Source: Deltaproteobacteria bacterium
GTDB taxonomy: Bacteria; Bdellovibrionota_F; JAHFAK01
DNA length: 14,244 nucleotides
Direction: 5' to 3'
Assembly: GCA_023250585.1 (NCBI GenBank)
Contig: JAHFAK010000056.1
Span: forward strand, 1-14,244
Part shown: positions 1 through 6,578 of the stretch, in pieces
Position numbering within the stretch: the stretch's first letter is position 1
How the letters are laid out: the number at the start of each line of letters is the position of its first letter
Program-made: the position numbers and the translations under genes
The notes under the pieces: generated by a model
Told to the model about the DNA's origin: nothing
Databases searched by the model: none
Seen by the model: only the letters and a program-made list of their open reading frames with translations

Positions 1-1
1 T

Positions 2-136
2 GAAAAACTTGCGACCGGCGAAATGAAAACGCCATTTTTAAAAGCAGGAGATATAGTGCGTATAGAAATGTTTGATAAAAATGGACAATCAATTTTTGGT
101 AAGATTGAACAAACAGTAACAAAGTATACAGGGTAA
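2..136 (+). CDS. fahA: Fumarylacetoacetate hydrolase family protein, C-terminal end only
   Basis: Only the last 44 codons are in the window; the gene enters from the left and ends at the TAA at 134-136. The visible peptide, with LATGEMKTPFL, AGDIVRIEM and GQSIFGKIEQ, matches the C-terminal beta-rich part of FAH-family hydrolases, where these motifs are strongly conserved. The family enzyme cleaves fumarylacetoacetate to fumarate and acetoacetate in the cytoplasm, the last step of tyrosine catabolism. The catalytic and metal-binding residues lie upstream of the window and cannot be checked. The context supports the assignment: maiA and hmgA, which act just before it in the pathway, follow on the same strand 65 bases downstream. 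Another FAH-superfamily acylpyruvase is possible but less likely here. Confidence 0.8.
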   Translation, partial: EKLATGEMKTPFLKAGDIVRIEMFDKNGQSIFGKIEQTVTKYTG

Positions 137-138
137 TG

Positions 139-179
139 ATTCACAGGTAGACATGCACACCTGCTATTCATTTGTGAAT
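139..179 (+). other. Imperfect hairpin between fahA and maiA
   Basis: A 7-bp outer stem pairs 139-145 (attcaca) with 173-179 (tgtgaat). An inner stem pairs 145-148 (aggt) with 159-162 (acct), and a bulge of about ten bases lies on the 3' side. There is no U-tract after it, so it is not a classical terminator. It ends 11 bases before the maiA Shine-Dalgarno and might tune expression or mRNA processing between the two genes. Stem length alone does not rule out chance. Confidence 0.3.
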
Positions 180-190
180 TATTATGATGA

Positions 191-196
191 AAGGAA
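191..196 (+). promoter_or_regulatory. Ribosome binding site that decides the maiA start
   Basis: AAGGAA lies 5 bases before the ATG at 202. An in-frame ATG at 184 lies upstream of this site and has no Shine-Dalgarno of its own. The protein made from 202 begins with the canonical zeta-class GST N-terminus, so 202 is the likely start. Confidence 0.7.
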
Positions 197-201
197 ACAA
201 T

Positions 202-858
202 ATGATTACACTGTATGATTATTATCGCTCATCGGCGAGTTTTAGAGTTCGTATTGCACTGAACATAAAAAAGATTTCTTATGAAGTACAACACATTCAT
301 TTAGTAGAAGGGGAACAGCAAAAGAATACTTACAAAGAATTAAACCCATTAGGTCGTGTTCCAACTTTAGTTGATGGACAAACAACGCTGACGCAATCAT
401 TAGCTATTATTGATTACCTTGATAAAAAATATCCAACACCACGACTTATGAGTGAAAATCCAGCTGAACGTGCGCACATGTTATCTTTTGCGCTCACCAT
501 TGCTGCCGATATTCATCCATTAAATAATCTTGCTGCTCGAAAATATCTTACAGAACGATTAGGAGCAACTGAAAACGCTGGAAATCTTTGGTATGCTTAC
601 TGGATTCTTAATGGTTTTACTGCGCTCGAAAAAGTATTACAAAAATCAGCGGGAACGTTTTGTTTTGGGAGTATGCTGAGTATTGCTGATATTTGTCTCA
701 TCCCTCAGGTGTATAATGCACATCGTGTTGGTATTAATCTCTCAGAATTTCCAATAATTAATCGAATTAATAAGCATTGTCTTACGTTACCAGAATTCCA
801 AAAAGCAACGCCCGAGGCAGTTATTGAAATATATAAGGAAAAGGGATGGAAAATATAA
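202..858 (+). CDS. maiA: Maleylacetoacetate isomerase (zeta-class glutathione S-transferase)
   Basis: This 218-residue enzyme isomerises maleylacetoacetate to fumarylacetoacetate using glutathione, in the cytoplasm. The N-terminal thioredoxin-like domain (about 1-80) carries the zeta-class active-site stretch YYRSSASFRVRIAL at 7-20. The usual SSC motif of eukaryotic enzymes is SSA here. It also has the cis-proline segment GRVPTL at 51-56 and the glutathione-contact region TQSLAIIDYL at 64-73. The helical C-terminal domain has DIHPLNNL at 103-110. Length fits the family (210-220 residues). The ATG at 202 is preferred over the in-frame ATG at 184 because of its AAGGAA ribosome site and the fit to homologues. 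The 3' end overlaps hmgA by 13 bases, which indicates one operon with the hydrolase upstream. Known GSH dependence of the family implies the host makes glutathione. Confidence 0.93.
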   Translation: MITLYDYYRSSASFRVRIALNIKKISYEVQHIHLVEGEQQKNTYKELNPLGRVPTLVDGQTTLTQSLAIIDYLDKKYPTPRLMSENPAERAHMLSFALTIAADIHPLNNLAARKYLTERLGATENAGNLWYAYWILNGFTALEKVLQKSAGTFCFGSMLSIADICLIPQVYNAHRVGINLSEFPIINRINKHCLTLPEFQKATPEAVIEIYKEKGWKI

Positions 859-2144
859 AATATCAGTATGGTTTTGGAAATACATTTGCATCAGAAGCAG
901 AAAGTGGAGCGCTTCCCCTTAAACAAAATTCGCCTCAAAAAGTTCCCTTGGGTCTTTATGCAGAGCAATTGAGTGGAAGTGCATTCACTTCACTTCGAGC
1001 TCACAATAAAAGAAGCTGGCAATATAGATTACGTCCATCGGTTATGCATGCCGGTGATTTTAAGGAAATGGATTCAGGCCTGATACGATCTTCACATGCA
1101 TCTGAATTGGCTCAAACTCCTCCGACGCAATTTCGTTGGAGTCCATTACCAATTCCTCCAAAATCAACTGATTTTATCCAAGGCCTCATAACCATTGCTG
1201 TAGCAGGGGATCAATCAATGCATACGGGCGGGGCTCTACACTTATATGCAATTAATGCTTCAATGAATGATACGTATTTCTATAATGCCGATGGTGAATT
1301 ATGTATTGTTCCACAAGAAGGAGCATTATTGGTAAAAACCGAATTTGGATTAATTGAAATAAAACCACAAGAAATTGCGGTGATTCCTCGGGGAGTTCGT
1401 TTTCAGATTCAATTAAAAGAAAAATATGCTCGAGGCTATGTGTGTGAAAATTATGGGGCGCCTTTTCAATTGCCTGAACGAGGACCTATTGGAGCAAATG
1501 GGCTTGCCGAAGAGCGACATTTTCAAATTCCCCATGCATGGTATGAAAATAAAACAGGAGATTTTTTACTGGTTGCAAAATTTAATGGAAAATTATGGAA
1601 AACAAAAATTAAGCATTCACCACTTGATATCGTTGCGTGGCATGGAAATTATGTGCCCTATAAATACGATTTAACGCTGTTTAATCCAGTATGGTCAGTA
1701 TATCTTGATCATCCCGATCCAAGTATTTTTACGGTTTTAACGTCATTAACTTCACAGCCGGGAGTTCCAAATATTGATTTTGTTATTTTTCCCGATCGTT
1801 GGATGGTAACTGAAAACAGTTTTCGCCCACCATATTTTCACCGGAATCTTATGAATGAATATATGGGATTGATTTATGGAAAATACGATTCAAAGGCTAC
1901 GGGTTTTGTCCCAGGCGGTGGAAGTCTGCATAATTGTATGTCTGGCCATGGTCCTGATGCTACTACATACGAAAAGGCAATTGTAGAAGATTTAAAGCCG
2001 AATCGTTATAAAGATACCTTAACGTTTATGTTTGAAAGTCTGTATGTCTGGAATGTAACAGAATTTGGACAAAACAATGATATTCGTCAAAAAGATTATC
2101 TCGATTGCTGGAAAGGGCTCGAGTCATCATCACGTTTTGCCTAA
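846..2144 (+). CDS. hmgA: Homogentisate 1,2-dioxygenase
   Basis: This 432-residue, Fe(II)-dependent cupin-type dioxygenase opens the ring of homogentisate to give maleylacetoacetate, the substrate of the MaiA encoded just before it. The N-terminus (YQYGFGNTFASEA) is the family signature. The iron ligands can be read directly as H332 and E338 in FHRNLMNEYMG and H368 in NCMSGHGPD. H289 in LDHPDPS corresponds to the catalytic histidine. All four sit exactly three residues before human HGD H335, E341, H371 and H292, so the C-terminal domain aligns with no gap. Length is normal. The start ATG at 846 lies inside the end of maiA, just after an AAGGAAAAGGG purine tract, and translation is probably coupled. 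No 4-hydroxyphenylpyruvate dioxygenase gene is visible; it may lie upstream or elsewhere. Confidence 0.97.
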   Translation: MENIKYQYGFGNTFASEAESGALPLKQNSPQKVPLGLYAEQLSGSAFTSLRAHNKRSWQYRLRPSVMHAGDFKEMDSGLIRSSHASELAQTPPTQFRWSPLPIPPKSTDFIQGLITIAVAGDQSMHTGGALHLYAINASMNDTYFYNADGELCIVPQEGALLVKTEFGLIEIKPQEIAVIPRGVRFQIQLKEKYARGYVCENYGAPFQLPERGPIGANGLAEERHFQIPHAWYENKTGDFLLVAKFNGKLWKTKIKHSPLDIVAWHGNYVPYKYDLTLFNPVWSVYLDHPDPSIFTVLTSLTSQPGVPNIDFVIFPDRWMVTENSFRPPYFHRNLMNEYMGLIYGKYDSKATGFVPGGGSLHNCMSGHGPDATTYEKAIVEDLKPNRYKDTLTFMFESLYVWNVTEFGQNNDIRQKDYLDCWKGLESSSRFA

Positions 2145-2168
2145 GGACTCTTTAGAAAAACTCGTATT

Positions 2169-2300
2169 TCAGGGAACCTCTCAAAAAGGTCCAGATGCGA
2201 GGCGCACGCAAAGCCTTAACCGGAGCATACTCGGGTAGTATGTGAGGATTGTGGTTTTGCGTGCAACGATGCAGGTGGGCCTTTTTGAGAGGTTCCCTGA
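2169..2300. repeat. Palindromic intergenic element, copy 1 (21-bp perfect terminal inverted repeats)
   Basis: The arms 2169-2189 and 2280-2300 are perfect inverted repeats of 21 bp. Pairing continues inward with a G-U, three more pairs and further short runs. The middle holds a second stem, gcatac at 2225-2230 with gtatgt at 2238-2243, around a 7-base loop. Internal landmarks are cgaggcgc at 2198-2205 and gcaacga at 2263-2269. The same landmarks, in the same order and orientation and with an equivalent central stem, occur in the element at 13991-14144, so this is one member of a dispersed family. It fills almost the whole gap between hmgA and hisC. It has no coding capacity. It resembles a MITE or REP/BIME-like element in form; whether it moves, terminates transcription or stabilises mRNA is not shown. 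Confidence 0.8.
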
Positions 2301-2308
2301 TATAATGT

Positions 2309-3406
2309 ATGCAACAAAACCTTTCACATATTGCGCGCTATATTCATGATTTAATTCCGTATGAGCCAGGAAAAACGGTATCAGAAATTCAAAGAACCTA
2401 TGGCCTTTCGAATGTTATAAAGCTTGCGAGTAATGAAAATCCATTGGGACCAAGTCCACGAGTCATTGAAACACTCCAAAAAATCGATCCTCGTGTAATA
2501 TCTGATTATCCGGAAGATCAAGCTCCGTCATTGCACGCAGCGATTGCAAAAATAAATAATATACAGCCTGATCAAATTACGCTTGGCGCTGGATCTTCGG
2601 AGATTTTTGATTTGATTATTCAAATTTTTTTGAGCTCTGGGGGTGAGCTTTTAGTGAGTGAACATGCATGGAGTTTATATCGAATTTTTTCTCAAGCTTT
2701 AGGGAAAAAAGTAGTCATCATTAAAGATAAAAATTACCATCATGATTTACCAAGTTTTTTAAAAGCTATTAATGATTCCACGAGGCTTATCATTATTCCG
2801 TCGCCTAATAATCCAACAGGTACGTGGATTTCCTATAATGAATTAGAATCATTTATTACAGATATCCCTCCTTATATAACTGTTGTTATTGATGAAGCAT
2901 ATCATGAGTATATGACTGATAAAAGATATCAGACCGTTACGGGCTTAATTAAAAAACATCCGAATCTTATAGTATCGAGAACATTCTCGAAAATGTATGC
3001 ACTGGCTGGGTTACGTATTGGATATAGTATAGCGAGTGCTGAAGTTGCAGGTTTAATTAATAAATTTCGAAAATCGTTTACCGTCAGTTCGCTTGCGCTT
3101 TATGCAGCAGAAGTGGCGCTTTCAGATCATGAATATATTGAGAAAACAAAAAAAATAAATAGTGAAGGTATGAAACAATTACGTCAGGGGTTGCAGCAAC
3201 TTGGAGTCTCGATCATAGGCGATGCCGGTAATTTTGTATGTGCAGAATTTTCGATGAAAGCAAAAAGAATTTCCGATGAATTACTGTTAGCTGGTTTTAT
3301 TGTCCGTCCATTACTTCCATACAACATGGATCATCATTTACGAATTTCAATTGGAACCGAAGAACAAAATAGAGCTCTCCTTGAGAAGTTAGCGTCTTTG
3401 GAATGA
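2309..3406 (+). CDS. hisC: HisC-family aminotransferase (histidinol-phosphate or aromatic amino acid aminotransferase)
   Basis: A 365-residue, PLP-dependent, class I/II fold aminotransferase. The family pattern is complete: IKLASNENPLGPSP (37-50), the glycine-rich GAGSSE (93-98), SPNNPTG (165-171), the cofactor aspartate in VIDEAYHEY (D195), the Schiff-base lysine K228 in SRTFSKMYALAGLRIGY, and the carboxylate-binding arginine R345 in LRISIG. HisC converts imidazole-acetol phosphate to histidinol phosphate, but close relatives transaminate Tyr or Phe. Its position directly after the homogentisate genes leaves room for a tyrosine aminotransferase role, although no other his gene is present to decide. 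The ATG at 2309 gives the expected N-terminus. No spaced ribosome site exists; the nearest purine run (gagagg, 2287-2292) lies 16 bases away inside the right arm of the palindromic element. A second ATG at 2305 is out of frame. Confidence 0.88.
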   Translation: MQQNLSHIARYIHDLIPYEPGKTVSEIQRTYGLSNVIKLASNENPLGPSPRVIETLQKIDPRVISDYPEDQAPSLHAAIAKINNIQPDQITLGAGSSEIFDLIIQIFLSSGGELLVSEHAWSLYRIFSQALGKKVVIIKDKNYHHDLPSFLKAINDSTRLIIIPSPNNPTGTWISYNELESFITDIPPYITVVIDEAYHEYMTDKRYQTVTGLIKKHPNLIVSRTFSKMYALAGLRIGYSIASAEVAGLINKFRKSFTVSSLALYAAEVALSDHEYIEKTKKINSEGMKQLRQGLQQLGVSIIGDAGNFVCAEFSMKAKRISDELLLAGFIVRPLLPYNMDHHLRISIGTEEQNRALLEKLASLE

Positions 3407-3498
3407 AATTATCATACACCGAAGGATGGAAGAGCTGTTGTTGATTTGCCATACAATCGAAATTTAGATCATGCGTTTTGTGAGGTCAAAGTATGTAA
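3407..3498. other. Short gap between convergent hisC and the lipoprotein gene
   Basis: No convincing terminator hairpin was found between these two converging genes. The hisC frame stays open beyond its stop codon into the opposite-strand gene, with a protein-like stretch (DGRAVVDLPYNRNLDHAFCE) but no start codon. It may be a remnant of an older gene or chance. Confidence 0.3.
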
Positions 3499-5337
3499 TT
3501 ATTTTTTTCCAATATCATTGGGCGAATTATCAGAGAACACATTATCGTTTTTAATAATTACTTCACCAAGATTGTTAGTATCGCTATAAATACCGCCTCC
3601 GTCACTACTCGATAAGCCGTTAAGAGCATTATGAGTAATGGTATTATTCTCAATGACGATTATTCCCTTACTCCAGGTAAAAGTTCCCAAAGCGTAAGCG
3701 TAAATACCACCACCAAGAAGGTAATTACCATTGATACGATTATCTGAGATTATGTTATCAACAACATTCATGATTATTTGCTTATCTTTTCCGCCTCCAC
3801 TTGGTGTATAAATGAACATCCCCGCACCTCGACCATCAGGATAAGAAGGATTGGCTAATCCATCTGTTTCAACAACATTATCAATAATACTATTGTTGGA
3901 TATGTTATTTATGGCTGCAACATCCCGACGGGAATATCCTTCTCCATAAACCCCTGAACCTATACCTTCGCTTTTGTTGATTTTATTATGAGCCACCTGA
4001 TTATGATTGATATTCAAATATCCTTTAGCATTAATTCCTGCACCGGCAGAAGAAAAAATACTCGTATCTAAAACGTTATTTTCGATTCGGTTATAACGAA
4101 TATCAAGAGTACCAAAGGCATCGATCCCTCCTCCATTGGCTTCTATGATGTTGTTATGGATGAAAGATTTATTAGATATACTAACACCTTTGGGCGGGCT
4201 TACACAGCTCACTACACACGCTGCATAGTTTTCTGAATCTACACAGGAGTTTTTACATGTCTCTTCTGCTTGGCATTGTTCTGCCTCTTTTGTTGCTATT
4301 TTAGCAACATAGAGACCTGACTGACTATTATTGAGTATGGTACTATTAACAATAGATAACTGGCTATCAAGGCCAAGAAGTCGTGCATACACTCCATATC
4401 CTAATGAGTTATTTATTGTTCCGTGGGTATTCTTTATAGTGACTTGTTCAAGAGTAACATGTGCCTGTTTCGAATCGCAAGGGGCAGTATATATAGTAAT
4501 GGTATTGGTGTCTGGAGCTCTACAATTGTCAAACTCTATATTCCTAATATATACTCTTTCGTTCAGTGTAGGTGTTGATAACTGGATGTTAATAATTTTA
4601 TTTGAGGATCCTTCTTCTAGGTCATTGATTATCTTTGTTCCTTGTGTTCCAAACATTGTAAAGCTACCAAAAGATTTTTGATTCTGATTCCAAATTAGTA
4701 ACTGTTCTTTGATCTTAAAAACGCCATCAAGCATAAGACATCGAAGAGAAGGATTATTCAGTATTTCTGTAATTGCTCCATTGATTGACTGTCCATTCTC
4801 TGGATTATAGTCTATTGCATGCACGAGAAGTGTATTCGATTCATTACATTCACAAGCTTCAAGTTCTTGGTCGGGGTTAAAATTATTTGGACAAATATCT
4901 TCTTCATTGTTTATACCATCGCCATCTCGATCAGGATCAGAGATATTGAGAATTCCATCGTTATCAAAATCGTTAGGATTATGAGATGAATCGGCACAAA
5001 TAATGGGATCAGGTTGAGGAATATCAGGAGGATTGTTAGGAGGATTTGCACTACCATTACCTCCATCCTTGGTATCACTGCCTGGATCATCTTGTTGATC
5101 ATTTTGTATATTATTACTATCGGTTGTAGGGGTTTTTACGACTTCTTCTTGGTTTACTTGAGATGAATTTTCATCCTGAAGAACTATTTCGGAGATTTCT
5201 TCTCCTACAATATTCGTATCTTCTGGACGATCCAGATCAGATGAAGGATTGAGTCTTGTGAACGTCGTAGAGTTACAACTCACTAAGACAAGCATCAGCA
5301 AATAAAGAAGAAATTTTTTTGTTGATATACTCTTCAT
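3499..5337 (-). CDS. Secreted lipoprotein with thrombospondin type 3-like motif and parallel beta-helix domain
   Basis: A 612-residue protein of unknown function. The N-terminus is a lipoprotein signal peptide: KK at 7-8, a hydrophobic core at 9-19 and lipobox LVSC, with C21 as the predicted lipidated cysteine. Asn at +2 rather than Asp suggests outer membrane sorting. A disordered acidic, Pro/Asn/Asp-rich linker follows (about 30-115). Residues 123-150 read as Ca-binding thrombospondin type 3-like repeats (DFDNDG, DPDRDGDG, ICPNNFNPDQ). From about 200 to 605 the protein is a series of short Asn/Ile/Gly-rich units (NNxI, GGGIDA, GGGIYA), typical of right-handed parallel beta-helix (PbH1) folds. 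A cysteine-rich insert at 355-378 interrupts the coils. The start at 5337 has AAGGAA upstream. Related beta-helix proteins bind or cleave polysaccharides or act as adhesins, but no catalytic site is evident, so I give no function. Confidence 0.82.
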   Translation of the reverse strand: MKSISTKKFLLYLLMLVLVSCNSTTFTRLNPSSDLDRPEDTNIVGEEISEIVLQDENSSQVNQEEVVKTPTTDSNNIQNDQQDDPGSDTKDGGNGSANPPNNPPDIPQPDPIICADSSHNPNDFDNDGILNISDPDRDGDGINNEEDICPNNFNPDQELEACECNESNTLLVHAIDYNPENGQSINGAITEILNNPSLRCLMLDGVFKIKEQLLIWNQNQKSFGSFTMFGTQGTKIINDLEEGSSNKIINIQLSTPTLNERVYIRNIEFDNCRAPDTNTITIYTAPCDSKQAHVTLEQVTIKNTHGTINNSLGYGVYARLLGLDSQLSIVNSTILNNSQSGLYVAKIATKEAEQCQAEETCKNSCVDSENYAACVVSCVSPPKGVSISNKSFIHNNIIEANGGGIDAFGTLDIRYNRIENNVLDTSIFSSAGAGINAKGYLNINHNQVAHNKINKSEGIGSGVYGEGYSRRDVAAINNISNNSIIDNVVETDGLANPSYPDGRGAGMFIYTPSGGGKDKQIIMNVVDNIISDNRINGNYLLGGGIYAYALGTFTWSKGIIVIENNTITHNALNGLSSSDGGGIYSDTNNLGEVIIKNDNVFSDNSPNDIGKK

Positions 5338-5360
5338 CTTGCTCTTTCCTTATTGAGTTC

Positions 5361-5387
5361 ATGCATACTTAATAACTATGCATTATA
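5361..5387 (-). promoter_or_regulatory. Possible -10 box and dyad upstream of the lipoprotein gene
   Basis: On the minus strand a perfect TATAAT occupies 5382-5387, about 45 bases before the lipoprotein start. No good -35 hexamer sits at 16-18 bases from it. Overlapping it is a 7-bp inverted repeat, atgcata at 5361-5367 and tatgcat at 5377-5383, with a 9-base spacer, which could be an operator. The surrounding DNA is very AT-rich, so chance matches are easy. Confidence 0.35.
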
Positions 5388-5450
5388 GATGCCAAGTTTA
5401 TTCTTTTTCTTATATTATAACTATATGATTTTACTAATATAATCAATATA

Positions 5451-5471
5451 AAAGTTTCTAAGAGAAATTTT
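5451..5471. terminator. Weak hairpin between the synthase gene and the lipoprotein gene
   Basis: A 9-bp, AT-rich stem with one G-U pair joins 5451-5459 to 5463-5471 around a 3-base loop. T runs occur on both outer sides, so it could act weakly in either direction. It lies within the 206-bp gap 3' of the squalene/phytoene synthase gene, where a terminator would be expected. Stability is low because the stem is nearly all A-T. Confidence 0.3.
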
Positions 5472-5543
5472 TACCCGCTCCAAACAATGGTACAATGAAA
5501 ATTTTTCACTTTTCTATGATGAGATGAGATGATATGAAGAGTA

Positions 5544-6578
5544 CTAGACAAATCTTGCTTTTTTTCCAAACATGGCGAGGATAGATTTGTTCAGAGAAGT
5601 AAGTAAAATCTTTTTATTATTTTTTGGCGAATAGGTATTGTTTTCCATTGTTTTATATATGTGATGAGCCATGATGAATGGAAAAAGAATTGCGCCGCGG
5701 CCAAGTGATACACGTCGATAGTGATGGAATGAAAGATAGTGGGGAATATCCTTAAAAAGATGTCGTACATAGCCCACAAATTTTTGTCGAGCCTGATGAA
5801 TGTGCTCGTTGGTTAAATCATGAGTTCCATTTCTACTAATAGCTTGACCAAGATGAGGCTCATAGACTCTTCCTTCAGTAAAATCTTTTTCTATATCCTT
5901 TGCCATATTAACCATTTGAAGAATTTCTCCGAGGTGAGCACACACGTTGGTATGTTCTTTATTCATAATAATTTCATTATTGTAATGCCATTGAAAAAGT
6001 TCATCCAAAAATTCTCCAACACAGCCTGCGACGTTATAACAGTATTGTTGTAATTCAGCAGGAGTCGTAAGGCATCCGTGATTTTTTTCAAATACATTAA
6101 TATTCCAACACATGCCTTCAGACATTGTAGTAATTAAGCGAATAATAGATGCTTGCGGTTGACGTGGCAGTGTAAAAAAAGCTTCTCGCACCAGATTGCT
6201 TTTTTCTATCAGCAGTAGGGATGCCTGATCTTCTGGACTCGGAGATGTTTGTGCTGGAGGTACAATGAGATTTCTTCCCCGTAAGTGACGAGGAACGCCT
6301 TGTAATAACATGACACGATCTTTATTAACTATATGATTCAAATCTTCGTACGTATCAAGAATACGACAATAAAGATAAGAAACCGTGCAAGGAAGAACCG
6401 TTTGTTTAGGAAGCAATGATATAAAAAGCGAAAAAGTTCGTGATACATAGGGAAGAATCGCTAAAGAAAATTCTTTAGGATTACTTATGTTTTGTAGTTT
6501 GGTAAGAGGCGGATTATTTCGTGCTACGGTGAAATTTTTATAAAGTAATTGTATTCTATCGAGTGGAGAAAATTTCAT
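5544..6578 (-). CDS. Squalene/phytoene synthase family protein
   Basis: This 344-residue protein belongs to the family that joins two prenyl diphosphates head to head (2 FPP to squalene or presqualene diphosphate, 2 GGPP to phytoene). Both aspartate-rich Mg-diphosphate motifs are present: D75TYED79 in YLYCRILDTYEDL, and D228IEKD232 in MVNMAKDIEKDFTEGRVYEP. The conserved YNVAGCVGEFLDELF helix is at 181-195. The SRTFSLFISLLP stretch at 46-57 is the usual substrate-pocket N-terminus. The product cannot be fixed from sequence alone, and no desaturase, hopanoid cyclase or second synthase gene is nearby. Its ATG overlaps the ispH stop as ATGA and it has no Shine-Dalgarno, so translation is probably coupled to ispH, which supplies isoprenoid precursors. 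Membrane association through the C-terminal hydrophobic segment (about 295-306) is possible. Confidence 0.9.
   Translation of the reverse strand: MKFSPLDRIQLLYKNFTVARNNPPLTKLQNISNPKEFSLAILPYVSRTFSLFISLLPKQTVLPCTVSYLYCRILDTYEDLNHIVNKDRVMLLQGVPRHLRGRNLIVPPAQTSPSPEDQASLLLIEKSNLVREAFFTLPRQPQASIIRLITTMSEGMCWNINVFEKNHGCLTTPAELQQYCYNVAGCVGEFLDELFQWHYNNEIIMNKEHTNVCAHLGEILQMVNMAKDIEKDFTEGRVYEPHLGQAISRNGTHDLTNEHIHQARQKFVGYVRHLFKDIPHYLSFHHYRRVSLGRGAILFPFIMAHHIYKTMENNTYSPKNNKKILLTSLNKSILAMFGKKARFV

Noticed and set aside
1426-1674. An 82-codon open frame inside hmgA
   Set aside because: It lies entirely within hmgA in another frame, and hmgA has all its catalytic residues; the product has no recognisable features.
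2301-2306. TATAAT as the -10 box of a hisC promoter
   Set aside because: No -35 element lies 16-18 bases upstream, and a start site 6-9 bases downstream would fall after the hisC ATG.
3581-4190. Repetitive texture suggesting a DNA repeat array or CRISPR
   Set aside because: The periodicity comes from degenerate beta-helix codons; units vary in length and sequence and there are no constant repeats with unique spacers.
4331-4681. Open frames on the opposite strand of the lipoprotein gene and in its acidic linker
   Set aside because: They are shadows of a repetitive, biased coding sequence, with no ribosome sites or domain signal.
5511-5533. Short gatga tandem repeat 3' of the synthase gene
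   Set aside because: Only about three imperfect units; no flanking structure to suggest a CRISPR or functional satellite.
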